A DNA stretch of 64,000 nt from Atkinsonella hypoxylon (GCA_000729835.1 JFHB01000034.1:1-64000); one strand, 5' to 3'; shown: positions 11,501 to 24,016, counted from the stretch's first letter. Notes: generated by a model not told the origin, from the sequence alone. Program-made: numbers and translations.

Positions 11501-12541
11501 GCCTTCGACACTAGCCAGATCATTAGCCATTACGTCACTCTCTGAGACTACCCTAGCGATAAGGGTAGAAGCGTACGTGCAGAACTAAACTCTGTACGGA
11601 GTCTCACCCAAGCAGACATTCGCGCTGAATGTGTTCCATTGAGGATTTTGCCTCCACCCCCAGCATCGAACCTTGGTAGTGTGTCAAGCGCAACGACAGA
11701 TTAATTGCGACACTGCAGCCATCCACATTGCTTCATAAAGAGGCACGATAGCCCGGTTAATTTTCGACCGCGTGTCAGAGTGGCGCACCAAGCTGGTGCT
11801 TGTAACACCCATACGGACGGCGTGTGAATCCATAACCATCTTCGTTCTGCTGGCCGCCAAACCATAAGGTTTAGAGCTCGGTTTCTCCGACCACGTTGAG
11901 CTCTGTGTGGTGAAGTTCGTTTCAGTTCAGAGGCTTAGCTGGTTTCTGGGCGGGCTACAAAGCGTTGCGGCACATGGATGTATCAGCTTCGTGAAGCTAC
12001 ATTGACCCAGCAACAGCGGGCCGATGGACTCGTTCCATCAAACAAGCCATGAGTTTTGCTTGCGATTTGGCTGCTTGATTCGATTGTAACAATCAAATGG
12101 GCAGTTTGGCCTGCCTTTAATCATTCGACTATGCCTGATAAGTCGGCTGGGGGTTGGAAGCGGTCTGGCGTAGTACTCCGTAGATATGAATGTCTCGCTC
12201 CCCTCCTCTCCTCCGGCGTCACGGTCTGGTGTTAGTTTGTGGCGCTCGCTCCTTCCCAAAAATCCTCCTTCTCAACCTTCCTCCCCACACGCCCCCTCCT
12301 CCACCCTCCTCCACCAGTCGACCCCATCTGCCGTTCCCGTCATTATCGAGCAGAGTTCCTAACTAACTACTTTTTGTCTGGCTGGCCTCTGGCGTGTCAT
12401 CTGCCAAGGCGCACGTCAATCTACCGAGTACTCTGTGCGCCTCGCAGGTATTCTGCTTGTCAAGAAACTTTGGACTGTTTGGTCTGATAAATTGATCTGA
12501 GCTGTCCTGCTGTGTGCGTCTTGAATGCCGTCAACTCCGTC
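8570..12541. other. Gene-poor 4-kb intergenic region upstream of SLM1
   Basis: No gene I can support. Contents: a promoter-like block with TATAAATAG at 10339-10347 and CCAAT or ATTGG boxes at 10174-10178, 10286-10290, 10423-10427 and 10436-10440; T16 at 10549-10564; a small hairpin at 11547-11567 (7-bp stem CTACCCT); and a pyrimidine-rich leader of SLM1 at about 12240-12330. Minus-strand open frames of 169 and 153 codons at 10535-11472 overlap each other and resemble nothing I know. Confidence 0.45.
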
Positions 12542-15500
12542 ATGGAACGCCATTCTTCTTCGGTAGTTTCCTCTCTGTCGCAGCGCACTCCTATCAACTC
12601 CAACCTCAGTCCCGGTCGCAGTCCCTCTACCCTCCGTCGTCAATTGCAAGACTCACCACAACAAGCAGGCGCAGCTCACAAGCCCCAGCGTGACGGATCC
12701 CAAAGTCCTCTGTTGCCCGTCAAAGCCCAGCGTAACACAAGCGTCAATACGTCCTCCCGTCCTCCCGTGGTGGGTATGGGTAGGTTCACCGAGGAGTGGG
12801 ACGCAAGCCAGCGAGGAAGTTCAATTATCGACGAGGCCTGTAGATCGCACCCGACCGCTATGCAGCGCTCGAATTCAGTCCCTAGCTACACCGTTGGTGA
12901 CGAAGATCAACTTCTCGGGCGCAATAATACCTTGAAGAAAAAGGCGTCCATGGGAAGGTCCAGCAGCCTCAGGCGAAGCAGCAGTCGCCGAAGCAACAGG
13001 GCCGGCAGTGTTCGAAGCTTGGCTTTGCACTCAGCGACTGACCCAGACGAGGCCCACAGCGCATTCTATTGTCCCGTTCCTACATCTGGCTCTCCGACTG
13101 ATATTCTTGCCAACAGATTTCAGAGTGAGTATAGGATCCAATCTCTGAAGATACTATCCGAATTTGGGACGGTTGTGTTGGACTTGATGACAGCTCCATG
13201 TTCCCCGGAAACACACTTGCTGATCCTCCCGACTATAATTTAGCATGGCGTAAGGTTCTCAAAGACTTGATAACCTACTTTCGTGAAATTCAATCGCATT
13301 ATGAGCAACGGTCAAAGGCTCTGGTCAAGCTCTCCAATGTCGCCAACAACATAACCACGCCACCGCAATTTCTAGATTCCGCCGGCATCAACGATGCTTT
13401 GCAATTCTTGCGCAACTACAACAAAGCAGCACTTCATGAGGCCAATAAGGCGAAAGAAATTGAGCAAGATGTTATTTTGGCTTTAACTGGTTTAAGAAGC
13501 GATCTGCAACAAAAGATCAAGGAAATCAAGCACTTGTCTGGGGATTTCAAGAATTCTGTCGAACGTGAGATGGCAGCGACCTCCAAAGCCGTCCATGCTC
13601 TCGCCGATATACTTGACAAATCTGAGGTTGATTCATCTTCGACGACCGGCAAGCAGGATCCGTATCTGATGCGCCTGGCTGTGGATCGGCAAGTTGAGCG
13701 TCAGATCGACGAAGAGAATTACTTGCATCAGGTAGGTGTTGTAGCACGATTGCCCCGACCTTTACATACCATTGATCCCCACCCCCAGTTTGACTGGCGC
13801 AGAAGAATATCTGCATGGCATTGTAACGATTCTATATAGCTAACAATAAGAACAGGCCTACCTCAATCTGGAAGGCTCTGGGCGAGAACTTGAGTCCATT
13901 GTGGTTGGAGAATTACAAAAGGCGTACAATGCTTATGCTGGAATCCTCAAGCGTGAGGCAGACAACGCCTACGCAGTTGTGGACGAGCTTCGCGAAGGCC
14001 CTGTTGCCATGCCCAAAGACCAGGAGTGGATTCACTTCGTCACCCACGATGATCGTATCGTTGACCCTACGATCCCATTGCGTAGTGCCGATCAAATTCA
14101 CTACCCAGGCCAGAATCACATATCTGCTCAGGAAATTCGAGCTGGATTGCTCGAACGTAAGAGCAAGTACCTAAAGAGTTACACCCCCGGTTGGTAAGTG
14201 ATATGCCAAAACTTGAAGTATTATCTTTTCACTTGTCCTTTTTGCCATCCGTCGACTGTTTTATCTTGCGAAATACTGCTTTCTTTTCTTGAACAGCATA
14301 TATCGCAACAATTCTGATATCTTCCAGGTATGTGCTTTCAACAACTCATCTGCACGAGTTCAAGTCTGCGGACAAAGCCCAGGCGCCTGTTATGTCCCTC
14401 TACTTGCCGGAGCAGAAATTGGGCTCCCACTCCACCGAAGGAGGTTCATCGAACAAGTTTGTACTTAAGGGTCGCCAAACCGGAACGATGCATCGTGGAC
14501 ATACCTGGGTATTTCGTGCCGAGAGTCACGACACTATGATGGCCTGGTACGAGGATATCAAGGCGTTGACCGAGAAGACTCCCGAGGAGCGATCTCAATT
14601 CGTGCGATCACATTCTCGAAGCTTGAGTCGTTCATCTCGTCGATCAGTGAGCAGTGACGGCATAGTTGACGAAGATGACGAGGAACCATTTGCTGCTAAT
14701 GAGCTGGACGTTTATCCACAGCCGCGAGAAGAGGCTCCCCGACGACCTCAACCAGGTGGGCGGTTTCCATCAGACCTTCAAATCAACGCTCAGCGTGGCT
14801 TACAGGCGCCGCATTCGCCATCTAGTGTAAGCTCCGGACAACAGGACTATTTGACGGACGCCCAAGCATGCACAGTTGCCGCTGCTCTGCCTGCGGCGTA
14901 TCATTCAGCAGCAGGAGATGGAGAGCAGTATCCTCCGAACCACCAGGAGAATCATATGGGATACGGCGGCACTGTTCAAACTCCAATGGAAAACATTCCA
15001 TCTCAGGCTGCCATAGCCAGCCAGCAGGCACACCACGACGGTATCAATCCATATACGAGCGAGCCTGTATCCCAAGCGACACATTGGGGTGGCGGTTATT
15101 TCCCCGGCGTTGTGGCCGGTATGCCGGTTCAGCGAGACCAGGAGGAATCAGATAAATTGGATGGAGTGGGTGCAGTGGCCACAGTGGAGCCGGACGAAGT
15201 ATCACGACCAAACTTGCCAACCGACGCCGATGCAGAGAGAAACGCCGCAGTCGACACAATAGCCTCGTCCCTGGGCACAACTCACGGAGAAAACTACAGA
15301 AACGATGCCGTAGAGGATAGAGATGTTATTCCGACCTCATTGTCATTCAACAATATCCCCAGATGTGAGACTCAGCGAGAGCTAGCGCTTCGGTCAGTTC
15401 CCCAAACGAATGCCACCGATCAGGTTACCCCAGCTGCAGCTCCCGACGGCGAAGTTGGCTCAGTGAACCACAGAAACACCGACCACAGAACCGACAGCCT

Positions 15501-15567
15501 CGTCACCATCTCCAACCTGCCTATCCCCGGGCGCTTCCCTAAAGGCAGCAGCGTTGCGTCGCCGTAG
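12542..15567 (+). CDS. SLM1: SLM1/SLM2-type PtdIns(4,5)P2-binding PH-domain protein, TORC2 effector
   Basis: Four exons, 12542-13124, 13244-13731, 13856-14193 and 14328-15567, encode 882 residues. Residues 1 to about 195 are Ser/Arg-rich and disordered. Residues about 196-430 form the F-BAR-like helical region (WRKVLKDLITYFREIQ; DPYLMRLAVDRQVERQIDEE; GELQKAYNAYAGILKREAD). A PH domain follows at about 440-555 (GWYVLSTTHLHEFKSADK to WVFRAESHDTMMAWYEDIKA). The C-terminal 300 residues are low-complexity. Yeast Slm proteins sit at eisosomes and plasma membrane, bind PI(4,5)P2 and bring TORC2 to Ypk kinases. Start at 12542 because the frame upstream has no ATG. The first intron could instead end at 13193 with a donor at 13129, changing about 20 residues; I prefer 13125-13243 because it gives the conserved RFQ-x-WRK join. 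Confidence 0.88.
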
Positions 15568-16808
15568 ACAAATCCTCATAACCTCATCTCACGTGTCTTT
15601 GTATCGGAGTTAACGGGGCGAGTGTCGTCACGGGAGATTGGTCTGCTCACTTTTCAGTCTTTGCTGTTTTCTTTCCTTGGTCATTTACTCAACCTACTGT
15701 AAGAAAGGGGGCCACGGTCTCCATTCTCCTTGAATCATGTCTAAGCTCCTTGTCAATTTCGAATTCACCCCCCCCTCCCCCACCCCAATTTGACCACGCC
15801 TATTTCTTTTTGTCGAAATTCAAGTTCACGTGGGTGTAGTCACTCTGATAGTAAACTGTACGGTCTGCCTATCAAATTTATTCAGATACTTGCATTGGGA
15901 AAGTCTGGCAGAAACTGGGGCCGTTGTACATGAGTTTTCGTAGCACTCTGTCATGGCCTTTTCTTGGTTGCCTCCGCGCTTGAACTTTTCGTTCCTGCTG
16001 CATTTTCCTCACTTTGCCTTCAATTTACTACTCTCGTGTGGACGACTTCCGAGGAATTGCCCTGACTCGTGTTTTCCGTGCGTTTGTCGAATAGTTTGTG
16101 ACTTTGGATTCTCACGCGACGTTAGCGTACTGAGTTGATACGGGTTGGTGAATGCCCGTTTCTATTCATCTCGATGAAAAGCGATGTCTTGGCCCACATA
16201 TGTCTTGTAAATATCCCGCCCGTGTGGTACTCCATCTCAATGTCCTCTTGGATCCGCTGTCCATGTTCCCTCATGGCCATCGTTAGCCCATGAATCTCAG
16301 CCTACAGTCATGAATATGGTGACAGAGGCATCAGAAGCTCTGTCATGACAAAATCAAATGCAGTGACGTGACATGCTTACTCTAGGGGTGTCATAATCTA
16401 TTCCCCTACGCTAAGTCTGAGAGCTGCCTATGTTGTCGACAAGACCCGCAAACCTCGTGGAGTTCATGTAGTCTGTCCAAATGTCTATGGTTCCTTCCAA
16501 TCCCGACCGTAATTTTGTAACCGCCCTTTTCATGCTACCAATTCCCTTATTTGTGTGCAAAAACATAAAAATACGAGTTCCCCTCGAAACCTGTTTCCCA
16601 GGCAGCCGATTTCCAGACCGTCCCTTTCGTGGCTGTTACGGTGGGCGAGAAAATCTAACGCAGCAACACCCGCTGAATCTTGTCGTTGACTTCCGGCCGT
16701 GAATAAATATGCGATTGAGCCGCTAGACCGCTGTTCACGCGCTTCAGTCCGCAGCAAGATATAACGAATCCAGAGTACAGACGATGGAGTCAGTAAAGTA
16801 ACGGATAT
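15568..16808. other. Intergenic, convergent ends of SLM1 and PS synthase
   Basis: About 1.2 kb without a supportable gene. It includes a C-rich tract near 15768-15785 and a CACGTG at about 15827-15832. Both flanking genes end here, so long 3' untranslated regions probably fill part of it. Confidence 0.5.
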
Positions 16809-17828
16809 TTAGGGCTTGGGTATGCGGATGGTTTTGCTGGTCATCAAACAGCCATGGACCATGAACAGCAGGACCACAGGATGAAATTCCAATACTGAGC
16901 CTTCAAACAAGGTTCCAAAAGGCAGATCCTCAAGCACCCAGCGATTATAGACCCAGTATGCCATGACAGCATCCAGGAATAAAGACGTAGGGATTGGGGT
17001 TCCTTCAAAGAACATGCTCTTCCCTGTGGCATCCTTGGGAAGTACAGACACAGTAACGTTGAATCGAGCCAGGCGAGTCAAGCCACACAAGACGAAGAAA
17101 GCCAAGCCTATGGTATCGAGGCTAGAGCGGCATCCGATAGTAAATGCCACCATAGCGGGTGCAACTCCGAAAGAAATCTACGTGAGCACATATGGTTAGT
17201 TATGGGTCTGGCGTAGAAGATGTAACAATCTAGCTGGCTTGACTGGGCTAACGCATACCAAATCTGCCAATGAATCCAACTCTTGGCCCATGAGACTGCT
17301 CTTATTTCTCCACCGAGCCACTCTGCCGTCGAAGAAGTCAAAAAACAGCCCGAAGGGCAGGAAGGTCAGTGCCAGCCAAACATTGCCGTATGAGCGCTCA
17401 TCGCCGAGGCAGTATCGAAGAGAGGAAAAAATAGACATGACGCCACAGAAGCCTAGCCGCAATAATATACATTAGCAAAAGTCGAATTGCACAGCTTTTT
17501 GAACTCTCAGCAGCGTGGGTTCCTCCTCCATAACCAAATCCAATAACAGTCAAGACCTACCATTCAGCAACGTGATAAGGTCGGCAAGGTGCATCGCTCG
17601 CACGAGAGAGAAATGTCCCACATCAGCGGAAAGTAGCGTCTTCTGCTTGTCAATAGCTATGCGACAAAGCGAGAGTCAGCATCCAAATCAATCTTGTTCT
17701 GCTTTAACGGCAAGGTGCGTGTTGGGAGGGTAACTTGGAAACTACTTACCGGGCTGATTGGAGCTTCTGACGGCTTTATTGATGTCAACATTCGCACCTG
17801 AAGACGCAACACTGCTTCGTTTCGACAT
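16809..17828 (-). CDS. CHO1: CDP-diacylglycerol-serine O-phosphatidyltransferase (PS synthase)
   Basis: Makes phosphatidylserine from CDP-diacylglycerol and L-serine in the ER membrane, the entry to the de novo PE and PC branch. Four minus-strand exons, 17828-17750, 17656-17561, 17452-17259 and 17177-16809, encode 245 residues, compact but usual for fungal Cho1/Pss1. The full CDP-alcohol phosphotransferase motif D-G-x2-A-R-x8-G-x3-D-x3-D is present (Asp100 to Asp122: DGRVAR, then GQELDSLAD), followed by FGVAPAM. Several hydrophobic membrane segments surround it, such as VWLALTFLPFGLFFDFF and GLAFFVLCGL. All junctions are phase-consistent (1, 1, 0). A CACGTG lies 408 bases upstream (18236-18241), of interest because yeast CHO1 is inositol-regulated through an E-box-type UASINO. 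The last exon could not be read correctly without the splices given. Confidence 0.95.
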
Positions 17829-18235
17829 GACTGTTGTGACGAGATGACGGTGTGCGAGCTTTAGACGGGTCTGAAGTCTTGTGTTCGGTATGGGAACGGT
17901 TGAAATAGCTTGATGCCGCAGACAGTTCACGCGTAACAATAAGATGTGCAGAACGAAGATATAAGCCTACGGCGCAAGAGCGAAAGGTAGCGAGAGGAGG
18001 ACTCGTCGCGTAGACGGCAGGAGGTAGGGTCGACGTTGGAGATTGGAAGGTTGGACAATGATGACGATGACGGAAAACGGCAGGCTTCGCAGGCTTCTGT
18101 TGAGACCTTGTTTTTGGCGCAGGCAAGTCGGCCTGACCCTGGCAAGGCGGCGACTTGGTCGATGCTGCTGTGGCTGACGCGCAGAGTGGAGATGCCGTCA
18201 TCGCCCTGCACAGCCGGCACACCCACTGTACTTGT

Positions 18236-18241
18236 CACGTG
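18236..18241. promoter_or_regulatory. CACGTG E-box upstream of CHO1
   Basis: Perfect E-box 408 bases before the CHO1 start. In yeast the Ino2/Ino4 bHLH pair binds UASINO (core CANNTG) to induce phospholipid genes including CHO1. Use in this organism is inferred only. Confidence 0.3.
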
Positions 18242-18416
18242 GGCGAGGAGCGGGCAAGGCTCGGGGCAAGGCTTCGGGCATGTTGCTGCGGACATCGTCT
18301 GCCAGTCACTCACTAGGTCTTGCAGACCAATGCAGAGGGACTTGAACAACAAAATGCCATAGTGTGGAGAAATAGAAGTATTGATGATGCTCGACATCCA
18401 TCTAATGTCTGATACC

Positions 18417-18460
18417 TAGAAGGTACCTAGGTACCTACTAGGTAACTGGGTGCCTAGGCG
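18417..18460. repeat. CCTAGGTACC-type palindromic motif cluster
   Basis: Overlapping copies of AGGTACCTAGGTACCT followed by ACTAGGTAAC and GCCTAGG. The same motif recurs at 22324-22336, 24948-24962, 32628-32643, 40391-40432 and 40596-40631, always outside genes. Confidence 0.6.
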
Positions 18461-19208
18461 GTAACTATCCCAGGCCCTCGAACCAACAAGGGGCTCGTGG
18501 ACAATGGTACAACATACATTGAAGCCTAACGGAAGCCTCCGCGGTCTGTCTCTAGGATCCAGCTACCTAGCTAGGTAGTTATTCATCCAAGCCAGTCCTG
18601 CTATCTGTAGCTATTATCTATGTTCCCAGTGCCGCGAAGGAACTGCCCTCATCAATCACTCCTAGAAGCTCTACCAGCAGTTTTTGTGTAGTCAATGGTT
18701 CAACGAGCCATATCCTGCGGCTGATGACTCTGCTTGTTCTGTTGTGGTTATCATTTTCATACATGTATATATAGTAAACCCTCGACACTGGAAGCACCGC
18801 CATTATCAATTATGTCTTGACACTCTTGTCCTTGAAGCATTCCAATCATCATATACCGAGAGCTGCTGTGCCTTTATCAGCGGCGTGCGCTCTTTCCTTT
18901 CCAGTGCGGCCGAGTCAGAGGCTTGTTTGCGGAAACAAGACCCCGATAAACCTCAAATCACCCTATCATTATGTTGTATGCAGTTTGTAATCGTGCTCGT
19001 CAACAGCTTCAAACTCCACAGAAAAGAAGAAAAAGAAAAGCAAAATGCATCAAGGTCTTGTTGCTTCGCCAATTATATATGCAGTTACTCTTTTCAAGCC
19101 GATTAATCATCCCTCAACCCATAGCGTTTCAGGGTAGAGGTATCAAGCCAGGAGTGACTTGTAGGGAGAGCAGTAGGTAAAGTGGACGTTGTACATCAAG
19201 AAATCGTC

Positions 19209-21791
19209 TCATCGCTTGATTAGTACGGAAAGGCTATGGACCCATGACCCGCATGAGCCAGAAATACCGCAGATGCTGTATCCGCGTGGTGGTATGATAT
19301 TGTGCCTACAGAAGAGAATGTCAGTCGCTTACAAGTCAGACTTTGATGAACGACGTTACACTTACGCCGACCCGCCATGAGCATTGCCAAATATAGGCGA
19401 CTTCCTGCCAAGGCTAGTGAGAATTTGGACTCCCTCAATAAGAGATCCTGCTCTGACCAGCAATCCGCTCAGGTATTCTCCACGTCGCACATCTACAACC
19501 GATTAGCAATGCGGATTTAGCAGCTCTGCAAAGGCCCAGAAATTCTTACCAAACTCAAATCTCTGGGTGCTTTCGGCCCCCTGTCTGTCTCCAATCAACT
19601 GAGAGGTGTTGTCATCGTAGACAAATTCTAGTCCTCCGAGGGCAGCAGAACTATGGTAGGCAATGACCTGTGACATGACCTTGTCATGTTTTATGGCACT
19701 TGTGAAGATCAAATCTTGCTGCTCGCTGTCATTGGTCATCATGGTGCCCAAGACTTGGCTTCTGGAAGCCATCTTGCTACCTCCTAATTTCACCATGGAC
19801 CCCTTGGACGTGAATTCTTTAAAGTCATTGATTGTCAAGGAGCCACCACCATGCGATTTGATTGATATTGATATGCGTCCCTTACGCTTAGCTTCCGGTA
19901 ACCGGGCCTGCAAGTCCTGTTCGTTGAGCGCAAGCTGGCGCTGCACTGGACCGTTTTCAATGGCGTATTCCAACCACGCGTGACAGACATCATCTTCGTC
20001 GCTGAGGATTTCAACGTAGGATATCCCAGTGGCTGCCATGGCAAGAACGGTACCTCCCTCAGTGGAAAAGGCTTGGACACTGTCGTCCGTGTTCAGAGGA
20101 GGATCATTTGGTAGCCTGAAAGCGGGATGCGCTCGGAAGCGTAAGCAGTCGAGGCGGTGCCACCCGCACTCGTCTCCCTGCTGCACCAAACCACCTTTTG
20201 ACTTTGTTCTCGTCGAATATGCTTCGCGGGACACAAAGGATCGGTTCAACACAATGTAGTCCTTCTGCATGATGCCAGACTCTTGATGTGGACAGCCAAA
20301 CAGGTGGCCTGTCTCATGCAAGTGGGCTCCGATACCAAGATTTGCCGCTTCCCATGAGCTTCCCGCCTCACCGCTCTCATTTGCAACGTAGTTTGTGTCG
20401 ATCGGTGTGCAGTCCGTGAGTGACGGTACCACCTCCTCGAAACTAGAAGGATAGCTATGCAAATAGTGAGACCCAAATACGGACAACTGCAAATCGCCTA
20501 GGCTTCCGCCTAATGCCGCATGACCAGTGACAATCTTGCGTTCAGGTTCCCAGTGCGAATCCAGGATAAGCGCCGAGACATAGTGCTTCTGGCCTGGAAG
20601 GGGGTTGAAATATCCTCTGACCGCGTCCGCAGCGAGGTGAAACAGCGCATTCTGCTCAGATGCCTCGTCAGAGCCTGGGGCTGTTTTGACATCGCGGATC
20701 TCAGCAACCGTCCTGTCGGAACGTATGACATGAATCCTAGCCTCGGAACGCATGGTGCCATTTTCTCTATCTCGATAATTGGCAGTTCCCAGCACCCACT
20801 CCTCCTCGTAGCGAAAACTCCGCCGTCCCAGCTTGTGCCTCCACATTTGCTCAGCAGTGAACGCCTGCCAAATATATGCCGCCATTCGGAATTTTCTGAT
20901 CGCTGTTTCCAGCCCATTGCCCTCTCTTTCCGTTCGAGCCGGCGTCGCGTCGAAAGTGTGTGGTGAGTCTTTCCCCACAATAATAGCCAACTGCAAGGGA
21001 GGAGCATTCATTGACGGAATCATATGTATTGTCAAGTATGAGGCATGAATAGGATTCGTAGAGCAACTGTTGGCGAGCTTAGGGCTGGAGAAATCGAGTC
21101 TAATCTTGTTCGGACCTGGCTGTAGGTAGATCAAGGCTTTGAAGTGAGATTCGCAGACGGGCCAACTGATGGCAGGGAAGTTATCATCGTATCGGCTCAC
21201 GACAACGGTTCCATTGATTGAATGTTTCCCCGGCTCTCCGATTGAACCGTGTAGAAGTAGAATCTTTTGGTAGACCTTTATAAAATGTGTCAGTAACTGA
21301 TTTGAATTTTGGAACGAAAGACTTGACCAAAGTCACTGTAATACAGCTCGCAAGGCAAATACTGTGCGACAGCTTTCGACCTTTGCAACAAAACGCCTAT
21401 TCAGAAACACACTGACCCATGAGTTTTCCGATATGTTGTGAACGCGAGGGGCGTATTGTGATAACGGCATGCTGGCTCTACCATTGCTAGGAGGGGCTCC
21501 GAGGCCTGACATTCCAGGAACGCTGTGCCTGCTACCACTATTGCTGGAAGACAATGTAGGTTGAGATTGAGAAACATCTTGCATCTGATTTTTTGACAGT
21601 GTGTCGGACTTCTTCAGTTGAAGGTTGAGCGCTGGGTCAGACCGATGTCCCACGGAGGGGGGGGTCGTGGAGCCACTTGACGGCGAAGTGCCCTGGCTCG
21701 CGGTTCCATCACTTGACGCATCGGTAGAGTTGTCCGTTCGAAAGCTTGCTCTTGAACGACGACGCAGCTCCTTGAGGAAAGTTGGAGCCAT
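19209..21791 (-). CDS. Putative zinc metalloproteinase with jacalin-like C-terminal domain
   Basis: Four minus-strand exons, 21791-21417, 21275-19550, 19492-19366 and 19305-19209, encode 774 residues. Order: a Ser-rich disordered start (about 1-115); a beta-rich region (NSW-VYQKILLLHGS, HFKALIYLQPGPNKIRLDFSSPKLA); a metzincin-type zinc motif HETGHLFGCPH with His445, Glu446, His449 and His455; and a jacalin-like lectin fold at about 640-774 (GGLEFVYDD, FDVRRGEYLSGLLVRAG, IFGNAHGGS). This matches the fungal putative metallopeptidase family that includes the uncharacterised fission-yeast zinc metalloproteinase; substrates are unknown. No signal peptide follows the ATG at 21791, so a cytosolic location is likely. 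The in-frame leader up to 22163 has no ATG. The last three exons restore a complete lectin domain, with phases 1 and 2 matching. Confidence 0.85.
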
Positions 21792-24016
21792 CTTGAAAAT
21801 AAATGTCGTGGCAGCCCTCCCGTGCCCCGTCCGCTCGAACGTTTGGCGGCGTTCCGTCGTGTCACGTAGATTCGTAAAAAGGCAAGTGCATTGACAGCGA
21901 TCTGGACCTCTGTTATTGCCGTTGTTGATCAGTAGTAAAGGGTAGCTCAAGGTCGGAAACCTCTCGATTGGACCGACATCCGGATCTGGCGAACAAAGTA
22001 CAGGAGGACGACGACGAGTAGAGAGGTATGGATGGTATGGATGGTATGAATCGACATGGACGTGAGCGAATGTAACTGGTGCACAAGAGGAAAGAAAAAG
22101 GAGGAACAAGGTCAGCAAAAAGAAAGAGTGAAGAGCGAACTCGCTCAGCAACGTGGGTGGCACGTTGACCTCAGACCCCCAAGTTGCCAGCCTTTTACAC
22201 GTTGCGAAAGAAGGCAGGCCACTGTGACCTCGTAAAACCCTGCTGCCAGGCTTAACTCGGCCCAGTCACCCAGTGTCAGCATTCAGCAGCACTGTGGATG
22301 GAGCCCACTAGGGCGGGCGGGCGTGTACCTAGGTATTTATTTTCTATCGTTCAATGTCATTGTCATTGTCTGTCGGGCTCCGTGCTCCGTAGGTTCCCGG
22401 CACGTAGGTACGTAGCATGTCCGTTCGACAGTCACCAGTGGGTGTCTTGTCTTGACTGTCAATCATTACCAACTTGGACTCCCTGAGGAAGCACGAATGT
22501 GAAATGACATGACAGCTCAGAGCGGCACTGCGCTGCAGGCTCAGCACGCATGACAGCCTCGAATGCCAGTTGCTTGCTTGCTTGCTTGCCCGCGTCAATC
22601 GGTGTGCGCTCGCTGTCTGCTTTGCTTCTCCAACATTCCTAGACACAACTCCGTGGCCTGCGACCATGCATGATATGCCACTTTGTCGTTGTCGTTGTCG
22701 TCGTCGCTGTCGCTGACGCCGTTGCTGTTGTCATCGGTCCGTCAGTTTCCTTCACATATGTGCAAACAACATACATACATACATGACCATACCCCCCGAT
22801 CCACGGTGCCACATTTGCATGCCAAGAAGCGGGAAGCGCTGTCGATCCTACGTCGACGCTAGGCTGGCACTGGAACTTCTGAGTGACTCTGTCGCCATGC
22901 CCACTCGCACGGTGTGACTGCTGCATAGCGACGGGGGCCCAAAGCTCTCACGCGGGTGAAAAAAAAAAGGTCGTTTCAGCAGGTAGGATCGCGAGTAACG
23001 GCTGCTTGTCTAATTGTCCCCTAAGCAACCACACGGAGTATTAAAAGCTTGATGGTCTTCTCTTGCCTACTCTACTGAGTCCCATCTGAACTAGCTGTTC
23101 ATTCCTAGATGATTCATCGTCCATATCAGAGACATAAGCGCTATTGCTTTATGTAAGTACCTATGTAACTTGAATGTATTCCAGAGTCAAAGCGCATTGA
23201 CCGTGCATATGCAGAAAACACGAGCGTCCGTGGATCCGTGCAAGCAAGCTCACCACTGCAGCGTTGGGATGTTTCTTGTTGACTACATCAGACAATCATG
23301 AACACGCGGTCCAGCCTACCGGCTAGCCTTTCTATCTATGAGAACAATTGACTGCTTCGGAAGACTCATTTAATGCCGGTGTTTTCGATCTTCCTCTTTT
23401 TCAGTACTGCAATGTCATCCTCGCAGGGGTGTACCAATGACCCGAAAGGCTGTTGTGATTTTCTCAAGATCGTCGACGTTATTGTTGGACCATGCTAGGT
23501 TCTTGCTGGCCTGACCACTAAGGACACTCACTCCCTCGCCGTTGCCGTCTTCTTGATGCCGAGCTGGCTCCAGAGCGGGAATCTAAGCTCCGCAGCCCCC
23601 GACTCAGGTACGAGACCTCCAGCGACCTTTTGGCTCGCCGGAGGGATTGCAAGGCATGGAAAGTACCACTTTGCCGCTAGGATGTTTCCCGGTACCTCTA
23701 TCCTAAAGCAGGTTAGTACTGATAAAGGAGTACCTATAATCTGACTTTCTACTTGGCTCGTAATCCCTGTCGATACCGGATTGGAGCCGGCTTCGCCACC
23801 TTGGAGATCCTGGCTTTATCTGCGGAGTAAGTCACGTCACGTCATATGGAAACAATTGCATTCTACTGGCTGAGTGAGGAGCAAGTTTTTTTTTTTTGGC
23901 TTACTTAGCGCCAGCTGCTCGCTTTTACCCATCAGAGAGAGAGAAACCCATCGTCCCATATTCACATCGGAAATGCAACGTAATGTTACATCTCTGTCTG
24001 CTGCATGTCGGAATCA

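Larger units (their letters stand above)
17829..19208. other. Intergenic, CHO1 promoter and metalloproteinase 3' end
   Basis: About 1.4 kb. It holds an ACGCGT at 17929-17934, a CACGTG E-box at 18236-18241 and a cluster of CCTAGGTACC-like motifs at 18417-18460 and 18561-18580. A 140-codon plus-strand frame near 18684-19106 is not convincing. Confidence 0.5.

Noticed and set aside
13129..13193. Alternative first intron of the SLM1-type gene (donor 13129, acceptor 13193)
   Set aside because: Phase works, but it inserts residues absent from the usual RFQ-x-WRK junction; the 13125 donor is also the stronger GTGAGT.
18684..19106. 140-codon plus-strand frame
   Set aside because: Cys- and Ser-rich with no motif; it lies in the gap between CHO1 and the metalloproteinase 3' end and looks like chance.
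21792..22163. In-frame leader of the metalloproteinase reading like a signal peptide (FFLLTLFLLFLSS)
   Set aside because: The frame begins at a GTG and has no ATG before 21791; the Leu/Phe/Ser content follows from a pyrimidine-rich 5' leader.
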